The translations under genes and the position numbers were made by a program. Below are positions 17,131 through 24,324 of a stretch of DNA of 64,000 nucleotides, piece after piece. The notes beneath the pieces were generated by a model, which was given only the letters and a program-made list of their open reading frames with translations, did not search any database and was not told where the DNA came from. The stretch lies in NCBI RefSeq assembly GCF_021390715.1, contig NZ_JAJGWT010000001.1:129839-193838 (forward strand). The letters run 5' to 3'. The number at the start of each line of letters is the position of its first letter. The first letter of the stretch is position 1. The stretch comes from Tenacibaculum piscium. GTDB taxonomy: Bacteria > Bacteroidota > Bacteroidia > Flavobacteriales > Flavobacteriaceae.

Positions 17131-17228
17131 TAAGAGCTTGTTTAATTAAAAACTGTCAGTTCGAGTGATTTTTTTTCTTCAAAAATAATATCGAGAACTT
17201 TTTTATATAAAATTTAAACAGATTCTAA
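17131..17228. repeat. MITE-like repeat, copy 2 (short form)
   Basis: About 98 bp bounded by inverted ends AAGAGCTTGTTTAATT (17132-17147) and AATTTAAACAGATTCT (17211-17226). The inside carries the module TGTCAGTTCGAGTGATTTTT followed by TATCGAGAACTTTTTT, shared with the copies at 31.2 and 38.4 kb. Confidence 0.75.
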
Positions 17229-17231
17229 ACC

Positions 17232-17268
17232 AAAAAAAACGCTATCAATATTATTGACAACGTTTTGT
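17232..17268 (-). terminator. Terminator of the 17.3-21.8 kb gene cluster
   Basis: On the minus strand, AAACG...TCAAT pairs with ATTGA...CGTTT (small internal loop), followed by eight T residues. It lies about 70 bp after the last gene of the cluster. Confidence 0.6.
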
Positions 17269-17335
17269 TTCTTTTTCTTCCTCTTCAGAAATAGCAAATT
17301 TCCCCCGATTATTCGTGTATTCGTATTCGTAATTT

Positions 17336-18316
17336 CTATTGAATTGTGATGAATTTTCCAAAAACCCAGCCGATTTCTCCGCTGTTTCGTTTTACTTTAT
17401 ACCAGTACGTTTTGATATAATCTAAATCTGTTTTTGAATAAACCATTCCTTCTTTTCTTTTTCCATTTTTATCTTTAAAAGAGATTAAAATATCATCATC
17501 AAATTCTGGATTTACAGCAACTATTTCAATAGATTTTCCTTTTTCTAAAACATGTTCTTTATCATCTCTATCTGTTACGGTTATTTTCTTTTTGATTAAA
17601 ATAGTTTCTTTTTTAGAAATATATTTATCTAAAATAGTAACCTTTTCTCCAGCGTTTTTAAAAGAACCGATAATTTTATATTGAGATGAATATCCCTCTC
17701 GCATTATAATATCCGTTCCATTGATGTATCCAATGCTTCCTACATTACTTTTTTTCTCGTAGGTTTGAATGAATTTTATATTTTTTCGCTCAATATTTGT
17801 TAATAAATAATCGACATTATTATTTTTTCCTACATACCAGTTTATATTTCTGAAATAATTATCCATTTCTTCTGCTGGTTTAAAAATATATCCATGACGA
17901 GCAAATATTTCATTTCTCATTATTTTCAAATCTTTTTTTGTCAAAGATTTCATATCATAATGTGTCAATGTTCTTTCACTTGCTATCGGATATAATCCTA
18001 CAAATTTTCGCGTTGGTTGTTTTCCATTATTAGTGATTTTTCCTACTGGCTTTTCTTCAATAGATTTCGCTTTAATTTCTTTAGAATTAGAACGATTTTC
18101 CATGTTGTTATCAACAGAAAACTTCATATTTCCTAACATTGTAAACAAACTATTTTCCGAATTATCTCTATTTTTTATAGTTTGTAACGCTTCAATCAGC
18201 TTTAATTTTTGCGTTTTAGACGATATTTCAACATCACTTCCGCAAGATGTTAAAACAAGGAGCGTCATTACAGTAAAAAGTAGGTGATTTTTTTTATATT
18301 TCAATTGTAAAATCAT
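17336..18316 (-). CDS. YARHG-domain lipoprotein with SH3-like repeats
   Basis: 326 residues from the ATG at 18316. Several in-frame starts exist at 18304-18334, all overlapping the previous gene slightly. A lipoprotein signal ends in VLTSC. A Ser/Asn/Lys-rich linker is followed by a YARHG domain (about 110-160: SLTKKDLKIMRNEIFARHGY, then IFKPAEEMDNYFRNINWY). Two SH3-like stretches come next: GSIGYINGTDIIMREGYSSQ, and a C-terminal copy ending SGEIGWVFGKFITIQ. YARHG is an extracellular domain of unknown role, suspected to act at the cell wall. It is the last gene of the cluster. Confidence 0.8.
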   Translation of the reverse strand: MILQLKYKKNHLLFTVMTLLVLTSCGSDVEISSKTQKLKLIEALQTIKNRDNSENSLFTMLGNMKFSVDNNMENRSNSKEIKAKSIEEKPVGKITNNGKQPTRKFVGLYPIASERTLTHYDMKSLTKKDLKIMRNEIFARHGYIFKPAEEMDNYFRNINWYVGKNNNVDYLLTNIERKNIKFIQTYEKKSNVGSIGYINGTDIIMREGYSSQYKIIGSFKNAGEKVTILDKYISKKETILIKKKITVTDRDDKEHVLEKGKSIEIVAVNPEFDDDILISFKDKNGKRKEGMVYSKTDLDYIKTYWYKVKRNSGEIGWVFGKFITIQ

Positions 18317-18773
18317 CATCATCAAAATTTTCAATTTGTTTATCTAATGTTTTTTTCAAGTCAGCCATAGGATTATGATTTGCCACATTAACCATCGAGT
18401 TTAAGCCTTCTCTGATATAATCTAAATTCCCCTCTGCTAAACCTTTATCAATTACTTCTTCCGATTTATCCATCGCTCGACTTTGTTTACTGTATTCCGT
18501 GTCGATATGTTTATTTATGGTATCATATTGTTTGTCAATTCTCTCTAATTCAACATGGGTTTGAGCTTTTAATTTTTGACTTTCAAAATGCATTTTTTGA
18601 ACATCTGATAATGTACCCGCTAATTGTTGTCCATTATTTGCTAAACCAGATAATTGATTTGCTGTATTTTGAATATCTAAATTCACTTTTTCAACTTTGG
18701 CAAGTCCATTTTTTAGTCTAGTAATATTTTTACTATCAGTATTCGAATTATTATTATTATTATTATTATCCAT
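18294..18773 (-). CDS. Coiled-coil protein of unknown function
   Basis: 159 residues, no signal peptide or TM segment. An Asn-rich start (seven Asn from AAT repeats) precedes almost continuous heptad-like helix (about 18-110: LAKVEKVNLDIQNTANQLSG, KLKAQTHVELERIDKQYDTI), ending in an acidic tail (FDDDDFTIEI). I do not recognise a family. The start codon overlaps the stop codon of the zinc-ribbon gene by 8 bp, which points to coupled translation and a shared complex. Confidence 0.75.
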   Translation of the reverse strand: MDNNNNNNNSNTDSKNITRLKNGLAKVEKVNLDIQNTANQLSGLANNGQQLAGTLSDVQKMHFESQKLKAQTHVELERIDKQYDTINKHIDTEYSKQSRAMDKSEEVIDKGLAEGNLDYIREGLNSMVNVANHNPMADLKKTLDKQIENFDDDDFTIEI

Positions 18774-20094
18774 TTTTAACAGTATTTAATTGGGTTTTTA
18801 TTTTTTTCAATACACCAGCAAATTTGAAAACATCTTCTTTATTATTAACAATAACAGGTAATGCCTTTAATGTTCGCCTATTTATTTTTTCAAATTCTTT
18901 GAAATTTTCTGTAGAATTTTGTTCATATTTAAGCTGATTTTCTAATGATTTATGATATCCTTGTTTCAGCTGATTTTTGATAGTTTCATACTCTTGTGCT
19001 TTTTCTTTTCCGAGTAATTCACGACGGCTTTTAGCGTAAGCGATAAAATATGCACTTTTGCTACTTAATAACGTTTTCCAAAAAGAAACGGTAATTGGTT
19101 TTTCCTGTGCTTCTTTATCTATTTTGATTATTTTATTTGCTAAATCATAGGGTTTTCTATTTTCTTGATACGTTGTAAAAACAGCGTTTTCTTTTAATTG
19201 ATTAACCACAGGTTTTAATACTTTTTCAAAACAAGTATCTAAAATCACATCGCATTTATCATACAATCTTTTTTCTTTTATAATTTCTTGTTTATCAATC
19301 TCTAACGATTGAATACGATCTTTTATTCCGTCTATTTTAGCACTCAAATCATAATCAGCTTCTCTAACTTTTTTAATCATTTGAGAATTTTGCTGTAATG
19401 CCTTTACGCCTGCGGATAAAAGCTCAATTCCAACGCCAACAGCCATTTCATTTCCTACCTTCTTTAAATCTCCTTTTGTAAATTCATTTTTATCGGAAAT
19501 CGTACTAAAATGACCATTTTCTAAACTAGAAACAATAACATTTCCAATATTATTTCCTACCGTTCCGAAATCTATTTGTTGAATATCAGATACATCTAAA
19601 TGATAATCAATCATTGTTTCTTTAAGTTCATATTCGCTAAAATCTCTAAACTCTTCGAATATTTGAAGATTATTTTCTTTGATAGCTAAAGGACCAAAAA
19701 ACTCTCTTAAAACAAATTCTGTAATCCCCATTATCCGTGCATACACCTGTACTTTATCTTGTCCGAGTTGAGTACTGGCTTGTTTTATATCTTTTCGGAA
19801 TGCTTCAAAATCAGGAAGTACACATCCTTTCAGATAATCAACTTTTTCTTCTAAATCATCTTTTGCACTACTTGACATTAAGTAAGTACTGCTTAACTTA
19901 TAATTATCTAATCCCTTAAAAGATTGATTTAGTTGTGTTTTCAAACTATTATCAACAAGTACAACTTGATTAATTTTTTGAAGTTTATTTTCAATTTGTT
20001 GAATCTCTGATGAGTTCATAGAATTTCCACATTCACCACAAGAAGATTGATGTGGCTGTAATGAACTTCCACAATTGGAACAAAATATATTCAT
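18766..20094 (-). CDS. Zinc-ribbon protein of unknown function
   Basis: 442 residues, probably cytosolic. The start is a zinc ribbon with two CxxC pairs: C5/C8 and C19/C22 (MNIFCSNCG ... SCGECG). The remaining 400 residues are mostly helical and match no family I know. A glycine-containing hydrophobic helix (VGNEMAVGVGIELLSAGVKA) lies near the middle, with a coiled-coil stretch after it. No ATPase, nuclease or protease motif was found. The ATG at 20094 was chosen because the longer frame would extend 66 bases into the previous gene's end; the zinc ribbon begins right after this ATG. Confidence 0.75.
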   Translation of the reverse strand: MNIFCSNCGSSLQPHQSSCGECGNSMNSSEIQQIENKLQKINQVVLVDNSLKTQLNQSFKGLDNYKLSSTYLMSSSAKDDLEEKVDYLKGCVLPDFEAFRKDIKQASTQLGQDKVQVYARIMGITEFVLREFFGPLAIKENNLQIFEEFRDFSEYELKETMIDYHLDVSDIQQIDFGTVGNNIGNVIVSSLENGHFSTISDKNEFTKGDLKKVGNEMAVGVGIELLSAGVKALQQNSQMIKKVREADYDLSAKIDGIKDRIQSLEIDKQEIIKEKRLYDKCDVILDTCFEKVLKPVVNQLKENAVFTTYQENRKPYDLANKIIKIDKEAQEKPITVSFWKTLLSSKSAYFIAYAKSRRELLGKEKAQEYETIKNQLKQGYHKSLENQLKYEQNSTENFKEFEKINRRTLKALPVIVNNKEDVFKFAGVLKKIKTQLNTVKNG

Positions 20095-20111
20095 AGTTTT
20101 TGTTTTAATAT

Positions 20112-20954
20112 TTAGGTTCGTGTAATAAAAATTATAAATAATAGAATTGGTAAAATCCAAATAAGAGCATCTTTTTTATAAGAAATCTCTCCTCCTAATT
20201 TTTTTGCTTTCTCTACTACAATTGGTTTTAAAACGAAAAAAGAAACAAGAACATATATTATATAAAAACCTAATAAAGACCAAAATAAAACCATTGTATC
20301 ATGACTTTTATTTAATTTTACTAAGAGTTCTTTTTTGTTTTTCTTTGCTGATTTATTATTTGGGCTTATTTTTAAAACAGTTTCGAAATCGGTTAAAGCA
20401 TTTTCTAAATCGCCATTTTTATGATATAAATCGGCTCTTTTCAGATATAATTCCGTATTATTTTGTTCTTTATTAATCGCTAAACTATATTCATTGATTG
20501 CATTATCAAAGTCTTCTTTTTGCTCAAAATAAACTCTTTTTAAAGCGTGTGCTTCTTCATCTTTATGATAAATTAAATATTTTTTAATTGCATCTTCAAA
20601 ATCAGCATCATTATTAAGATAATAGACATACGCTAAATTCTTATACGCTTTTGATGATTCGCCTTCTAATTCGATTACTTTTTCAAAATTTTCTGCTGCT
20701 TGGTCAAGCATTTTTAAATTTGTAGATGCTATTCCTTTTAAAAGAAAGGCTCTTGGAATCGTTTCATTAATTTCAATAATTGTATTGACATGTGTAATTA
20801 CATTTTGATAATCCCCTTGATGTAAGGAATTTTTAGCCTGTATCATGTGTGTATTACACAATTCTTTTTTTTGTTCCGAAGTAAGTTCTGTGGAACAACT
20901 TATTGAAATTAGAACAATAAATACGGCAAAAAAAGCGACATAAATTTTCTTCAT
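20112..20954 (-). CDS. TPR-repeat lipoprotein with C-terminal membrane hairpin
   Basis: 280 residues. A lipoprotein-type signal ends ISISC (C20). Four to five tetratricopeptide repeats span about 33-215 (clear copies: AFLLKGIASTNLKMLDQAAE, ELYLKRADLYHKNGDLENAL). Two hydrophobic segments follow (about 222-245 and 261-278), with a basic loop between. A lipidated N-terminus plus TM helices is unusual, so the N-terminus may instead be an uncleaved anchor. TPRs suggest a scaffold for protein partners. It lies 17 bp upstream of the zinc-ribbon gene in the same cluster. Confidence 0.8.
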   Translation of the reverse strand: MKKIYVAFFAVFIVLISISCSTELTSEQKKELCNTHMIQAKNSLHQGDYQNVITHVNTIIEINETIPRAFLLKGIASTNLKMLDQAAENFEKVIELEGESSKAYKNLAYVYYLNNDADFEDAIKKYLIYHKDEEAHALKRVYFEQKEDFDNAINEYSLAINKEQNNTELYLKRADLYHKNGDLENALTDFETVLKISPNNKSAKKNKKELLVKLNKSHDTMVLFWSLLGFYIIYVLVSFFVLKPIVVEKAKKLGGEISYKKDALIWILPILLFIIFITRT

Positions 20955-21040
20955 ATTATTTTTTTTATAATTGATTCTTCAACTTGATAAACGCCTATTT
21001 TAAACTAAAACAGGCGTTAAAATTGCTTTCATTTTAAAGA

Positions 21041-21247
21041 TTAACTGACGCTAAAAGTATTCATAGAAACATCTCCAGGTGAAATTGTAAGCCCATACAT
21101 TCTACTAAAAGCGTTGATAATTTGTTGTTTTCCGTCGGTTGTCCAAACCATTGTTCCTGGAGTTACCACGGTTACAGAAATTCCTGGTTCAACCCATTGT
21201 TGGTCGATGTACAATTTTTTCTTTAATGTAATTTGAAATGTTGCCAT
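21041..21247 (-). CDS. Small protein, tentatively DUF6140-like
   Basis: 68 residues, no signal peptide. It reads FQITLKKKLYIDQQWVEPGI, then SVTVVTPGT, then QQIINAFSRMYGL. This pattern (basic strand, EPGMSV-like turn, then DAFxRxYG) resembles small Bacteroidota proteins that I recall as DUF6140; the assignment is from memory and uncertain. It lies 11 bp after the 86-aa gene and 86 bp before the TPR gene. Function unknown. Confidence 0.65.
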   Translation of the reverse strand: MATFQITLKKKLYIDQQWVEPGISVTVVTPGTMVWTTDGKQQIINAFSRMYGLTISPGDVSMNTFSVS

Positions 21248-21258
21248 AATATTTAGTT

Positions 21259-21519
21259 TTAATTAAGTTTATTGATTTTTAGATTTAAATTATATAATTC
21301 AGGTTTATACGTTGTTAATATTAAGTACGCACTTTTGTAGTTCTTTTTTTCCATATAATAATTATATGCTTGTCTGATAATCGTATTAATAGCCAATCCG
21401 CCAACAGTAATTTCCATATCAGTATTTTGATTTAGGAAAATGGTCAATGCTTCTTTATCTGTTTTTTTCGATATCGTAAGAATTGAATGACGCAATACGG
21501 CTTGATATACTTTTATCAT
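21259..21519 (-). CDS. Small helical protein of unknown function
   Basis: 86 residues, basic, no signal peptide. The middle (MEITVGGLAINTIIRQAYNY) and end (YKSAYLILTTYKPELYNLNL) look like two or three helices. No family recognised. It lies between the 57-aa hydrophobic peptide gene (123 bp upstream, with a strong hairpin between) and the 68-aa gene (11 bp downstream), so it appears to be part of the same transcription unit. Confidence 0.62.
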   Translation of the reverse strand: MIKVYQAVLRHSILTISKKTDKEALTIFLNQNTDMEITVGGLAINTIIRQAYNYYMEKKNYKSAYLILTTYKPELYNLNLKINKLN

Positions 21520-21564
21520 CTTTTTTAATTTATTGACTCACGAAATAAGTTTAACTTCACATTT

Positions 21565-21625
21565 GAGTAGAATTTCCGAAAAAAGATATATTCAAAATTT
21601 TACACCGTTTTTCGGAATCTAACTC
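21565..21625. promoter_or_regulatory. Long imperfect stem-loop between the peptide gene and the rest of the cluster
   Basis: GAGTAGAATTTCCGAAAAAA at 21565-21584 pairs with TTTTTCGGAATCTAACTC at 21608-21625 (about 17 paired bases with small bulges, 23-nt loop). It could be an mRNA-processing or attenuation site that lets the 57-aa gene be expressed more than the genes behind it. Confidence 0.55.
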
Positions 21626-21641
21626 AATTTATAATCAATTT

Positions 21642-21815
21642 TTATTCTTTAGAGCTTTTGAATAATTCAACTGCTCCCCAAATAGCTAATCCAACACCAG
21701 CACTAATAGCTAGTGGTGCTGCTAAAGTTGTTCCTATCACAGCTGTTGCAACTGTTGCAACTGTTCCTACTGCTCCCGTAACTGCTACTCCATTGTTCAT
21801 TTTGTTTTCTGCCAT
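21642..21815 (-). CDS. 57-aa hydrophobic Gly/Ala-rich peptide
   Basis: An ATG-to-TAA frame of 57 residues. A short polar start (MAENKMNNG) is followed by about 40 residues of Ala, Val, Gly, Thr and Leu (TGAVGTVATVATAVIGTTLA, then APLAISAGVGLAIWGAVELF), and a charged end (KSSKE). It is one or two TM helices with small-residue (GxxxG-like) packing, similar in style to holins, pore-forming bacteriocins or small membrane toxins; no family can be named. It heads the minus-strand cluster and lies behind a palindrome at 21903-21918. Confidence 0.65.
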   Translation of the reverse strand: MAENKMNNGVAVTGAVGTVATVATAVIGTTLAAPLAISAGVGLAIWGAVELFKSSKE

Positions 21816-21902
21816 TTTTTTTCAATTTAATTGTTTAACTTAAATTCATTCCTTGTTGATAACACTACAAAGGTGCAACATCAAAATACTTTAAAAACGA
21901 TG

Positions 21903-21918
21903 TGTTCAGGGCTGAACA
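21903..21918. promoter_or_regulatory. Palindromic candidate operator
   Basis: TGTTCAG, 2-nt spacer, CTGAACA: a perfect 7-bp inverted repeat located 88-103 bp upstream of the 57-aa peptide start codon. It is the right size for a dimeric regulator. No regulator gene is in the cluster. Confidence 0.45.
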
Positions 21919-21950
21919 GAAAATAATTTCACACTTAAATTTGAGGCATA

Positions 21951-21985
21951 AAAAAACTCCTAAGTGTATTACTTAGGAGTTTTTT
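21951..21985 (-). terminator. Terminator of the LRR-protein gene
   Basis: Arms AAAAAACTCCTAAGT and ACTTAGGAGTTTTTT around GTATT, 18 bp after the LRR stop codon on the minus strand. Confidence 0.88.
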
Positions 21986-22003
21986 AAAAATAGAATATTT
22001 TAA

Positions 22004-24118
22004 TTAATGACTATATTTAAGTTCAATAATTTGATTATCAATCGTAAAATGACAATATTTATTGGAGTCCATTTGTATTTTTTTCAGATGATTTTCAGCT
22101 AATTTTGGAAATTGCAAATCATTAATAGTTAATATATTATCTTTCACTTTAAAATAATGCGGATTTACAAAACAAGATAATTTCTTTTTAACATTATTAT
22201 CAATAAAAATACTCGATTCCACTAAAGTATTTTCAATCAAGTATTTATTAGTGATACTTTTAATATAAACTTCTTTGTCAAGGGCAGTTCTTAATGTTAA
22301 ATAATAGTAATACTCTGAATTTTTAGCTAATTTTAAAGCGTTTGTTACAATACCGTCTTTGATAATAAAAGGATACGCACTTTTACCCGAAATTAAAATA
22401 AAAGCAATATTTTGTATTTCCTGATATTTATTTCCAGCAAATTTTCCAGCATCTTTACTATCTTCAATACTTCTATTATTGATTAATATTTTAATGTTTT
22501 CGGTTTCTTTTTTAAGAATAACATCGGATTTAATTTTATAATCTATTTTAAAAACTTTGTTACAAAAATCTTTTAAAAAATCACACGATTTACTACAACT
22601 AACTGATGGCAATATATCGATATGTGAATTTAAAGAAATAATGGCATTTATCTCTTTAAAATATTTATGAAAATACAAATCAACAATCGCGGAAGTATCG
22701 GCTTGTATTTTGAAGGTAATTTCTTTAGTTTCTTCTTCAAAATAGAGTGAAAACTCACAATTATCGTGTGCTATAAAGCAGAAAATTCCGTTTATATATT
22801 TGGTGAAAGAAGACATTTTAAAAAAATACTTAGAAAATTCATATTGAAGATGTTCGAGTATTATTCTTAATGGAAATTTATTTTCTTGCCATTTAACTTC
22901 GATGAATTCGTTTAAATCACTTGAATTATTTGAATTATTTATTTTTTTTAATTTCGATACACTTAAAAATTCTTCATAATCATGATTGACAAGAAGTTGA
23001 ATATCTTCTAAAAAATACTGTACATTTTCCAAACAATTTCGATTTTCAAAATCGCCAAGAAGTTCGGAAGGGATTCCTTTTTTTTGATTATCCAGTAATT
23101 CTAAGCTTTCTAAATTCGGAAAAATCTGTAAAATTAAATGCAATATTGATGCGGTAATAATTAATTCATTATTACTTAATAGTAAATATTTTAATTTTTT
23201 GTGTATTATTTTTTGATTAAAAAAATCATTATCAATTAAATTATTTGACAAATCTAAATATTCTAAATCAGCAGGTAACTTACTAATATTTAAATATTTA
23301 ATTAAATTATTATTGACCTCTAAACTTTCAATTTTAGTTGGTAAATTTTGTAAAGTATCCAATTGATTAATTGCATTTCCGCTTACATTTAAGTCGATTA
23401 AATTTGGAAGATTAAGGTTTATTTCTGATAATTTTTGAATTGTTGTTCCAAATATTTGCAGATACGTCAAATTTTTTGGCAAGTATTTTATGGCGTCATT
23501 ATAACAATATAAAATACTTAAACTTTCCAATTGATTTAATTTTGAAAGTATTTTAAAATCAAATTCAGAGAAATACGTCCAACCAATTGAAAATTCGGTA
23601 ATGTTCGATTTTTCTATTTTTTGAAATAATTTTGTAAGTCCAAAATCAGCAATATGTGAGGGAAGTTTAGCGTACAGATTTCTAATTTGATTTTCCATCA
23701 AAATCCTTTCTGAAAGATTTTCATTAAACGGATATAATCTTAAATAATTCATGATGGTTTTCCACAAAGCATCTCCTTTTTGGGTTTTCCCCATTTGCAA
23801 AGGCATTAAATCTCCGCCTTCAAATATTAAAATTTTCACTTTTTCAGGAAGTTTTATATTGTCAAGAATCTCCATTGAAACGCCTGTAAAACTAACAACT
23901 TCTGCGGTAGTATCTATTTTAAAATTTTCAGGATTTAAATTTTTATCTAGTATTTTTTTATCTGATACATCATATAAATAATAATAATTTTTATCTTTTA
24001 GCGGATATATAAATTTTTCAGTAGATAAAATATCTTCTAATACATCTTGATTTTCTTCAATATCCATCTGAAAAGCATCGTGAAACCTTGCTTTATGAAT
24101 AGAAATATTTTTTAACAT
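22004..24118 (-). CDS. Leucine-rich-repeat protein, cytoplasmic, unknown function
   Basis: 704 residues, no signal peptide or lipobox, so apparently cytosolic, which is less common for an LRR protein in this group. The N-terminal ~170 residues are unassigned. About 175-350 carry seven or more LRR units (LESLSILYCYNDAIKYLPKN, LIDLNVSGNAINQLDTLQNL, LEYLDLSNNLIDND). The last 350 residues are unassigned, with a cysteine cluster (SVSCSKSCDFLKDFC) and an ending rich in beta-type segments. It has its own -7 box and terminator. It may be a recognition protein, but no partner effector gene is adjacent. Confidence 0.8.
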   Translation of the reverse strand: MLKNISIHKARFHDAFQMDIEENQDVLEDILSTEKFIYPLKDKNYYYLYDVSDKKILDKNLNPENFKIDTTAEVVSFTGVSMEILDNIKLPEKVKILIFEGGDLMPLQMGKTQKGDALWKTIMNYLRLYPFNENLSERILMENQIRNLYAKLPSHIADFGLTKLFQKIEKSNITEFSIGWTYFSEFDFKILSKLNQLESLSILYCYNDAIKYLPKNLTYLQIFGTTIQKLSEINLNLPNLIDLNVSGNAINQLDTLQNLPTKIESLEVNNNLIKYLNISKLPADLEYLDLSNNLIDNDFFNQKIIHKKLKYLLLSNNELIITASILHLILQIFPNLESLELLDNQKKGIPSELLGDFENRNCLENVQYFLEDIQLLVNHDYEEFLSVSKLKKINNSNNSSDLNEFIEVKWQENKFPLRIILEHLQYEFSKYFFKMSSFTKYINGIFCFIAHDNCEFSLYFEEETKEITFKIQADTSAIVDLYFHKYFKEINAIISLNSHIDILPSVSCSKSCDFLKDFCNKVFKIDYKIKSDVILKKETENIKILINNRSIEDSKDAGKFAGNKYQEIQNIAFILISGKSAYPFIIKDGIVTNALKLAKNSEYYYYLTLRTALDKEVYIKSITNKYLIENTLVESSIFIDNNVKKKLSCFVNPHYFKVKDNILTINDLQFPKLAENHLKKIQMDSNKYCHFTIDNQIIELKYSH

Positions 24119-24152
24119 GCAATGTTTTTTTTTATTGATAGCAATTATCCTT

Positions 24153-24160
24153 CAAATATA
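24153..24160 (-). promoter_or_regulatory. -7 box of the LRR-protein gene
   Basis: TATATTTG on the minus strand, 34 bp before the ATG at 24118. Confidence 0.55.
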
Positions 24161-24193
24161 ACTAAAATAAACTTTTTATCTTTTTTATCTTTT

Positions 24194-24228
24194 TAAAGAC
24201 TGTTTAAATTTTATCAAAAAAAATTATT
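24194..24228 (-). repeat. Solo end of the MITE-like repeat
   Basis: AAAGACTGTTTAAATTTTAT followed by CAAAAAAAATT matches the reverse complement of the right end of copy 1 (8440-8473). No second end is visible nearby. Confidence 0.55.
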
Positions 24229-24242
24229 ATTATAAAAACATA

Positions 24243-24273
24243 AAAAAACCTAATGCTTACACATTAGGTTTTC
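24243..24273 (-). terminator. Terminator of the YgiQ-type gene
   Basis: Arms AAAACCTAATG and CATTAGGTTTT around a 6-nt loop, with a T-run on the minus strand, about 50 bp after the stop codon. Confidence 0.78.
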
Positions 24274-24324
24274 ATTGACTTTAACTATTTTTTAACTCTT
24301 TCAAAAAAACAATTTAGAACAAAT

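Noticed and set aside
21658..21843. 61-aa plus-strand ORF in the peptide region
   Set aside because: It is the reverse frame of the 57-aa Gly/Ala-rich peptide gene; its start lies inside that gene and the minus-strand frame fits the gene order.
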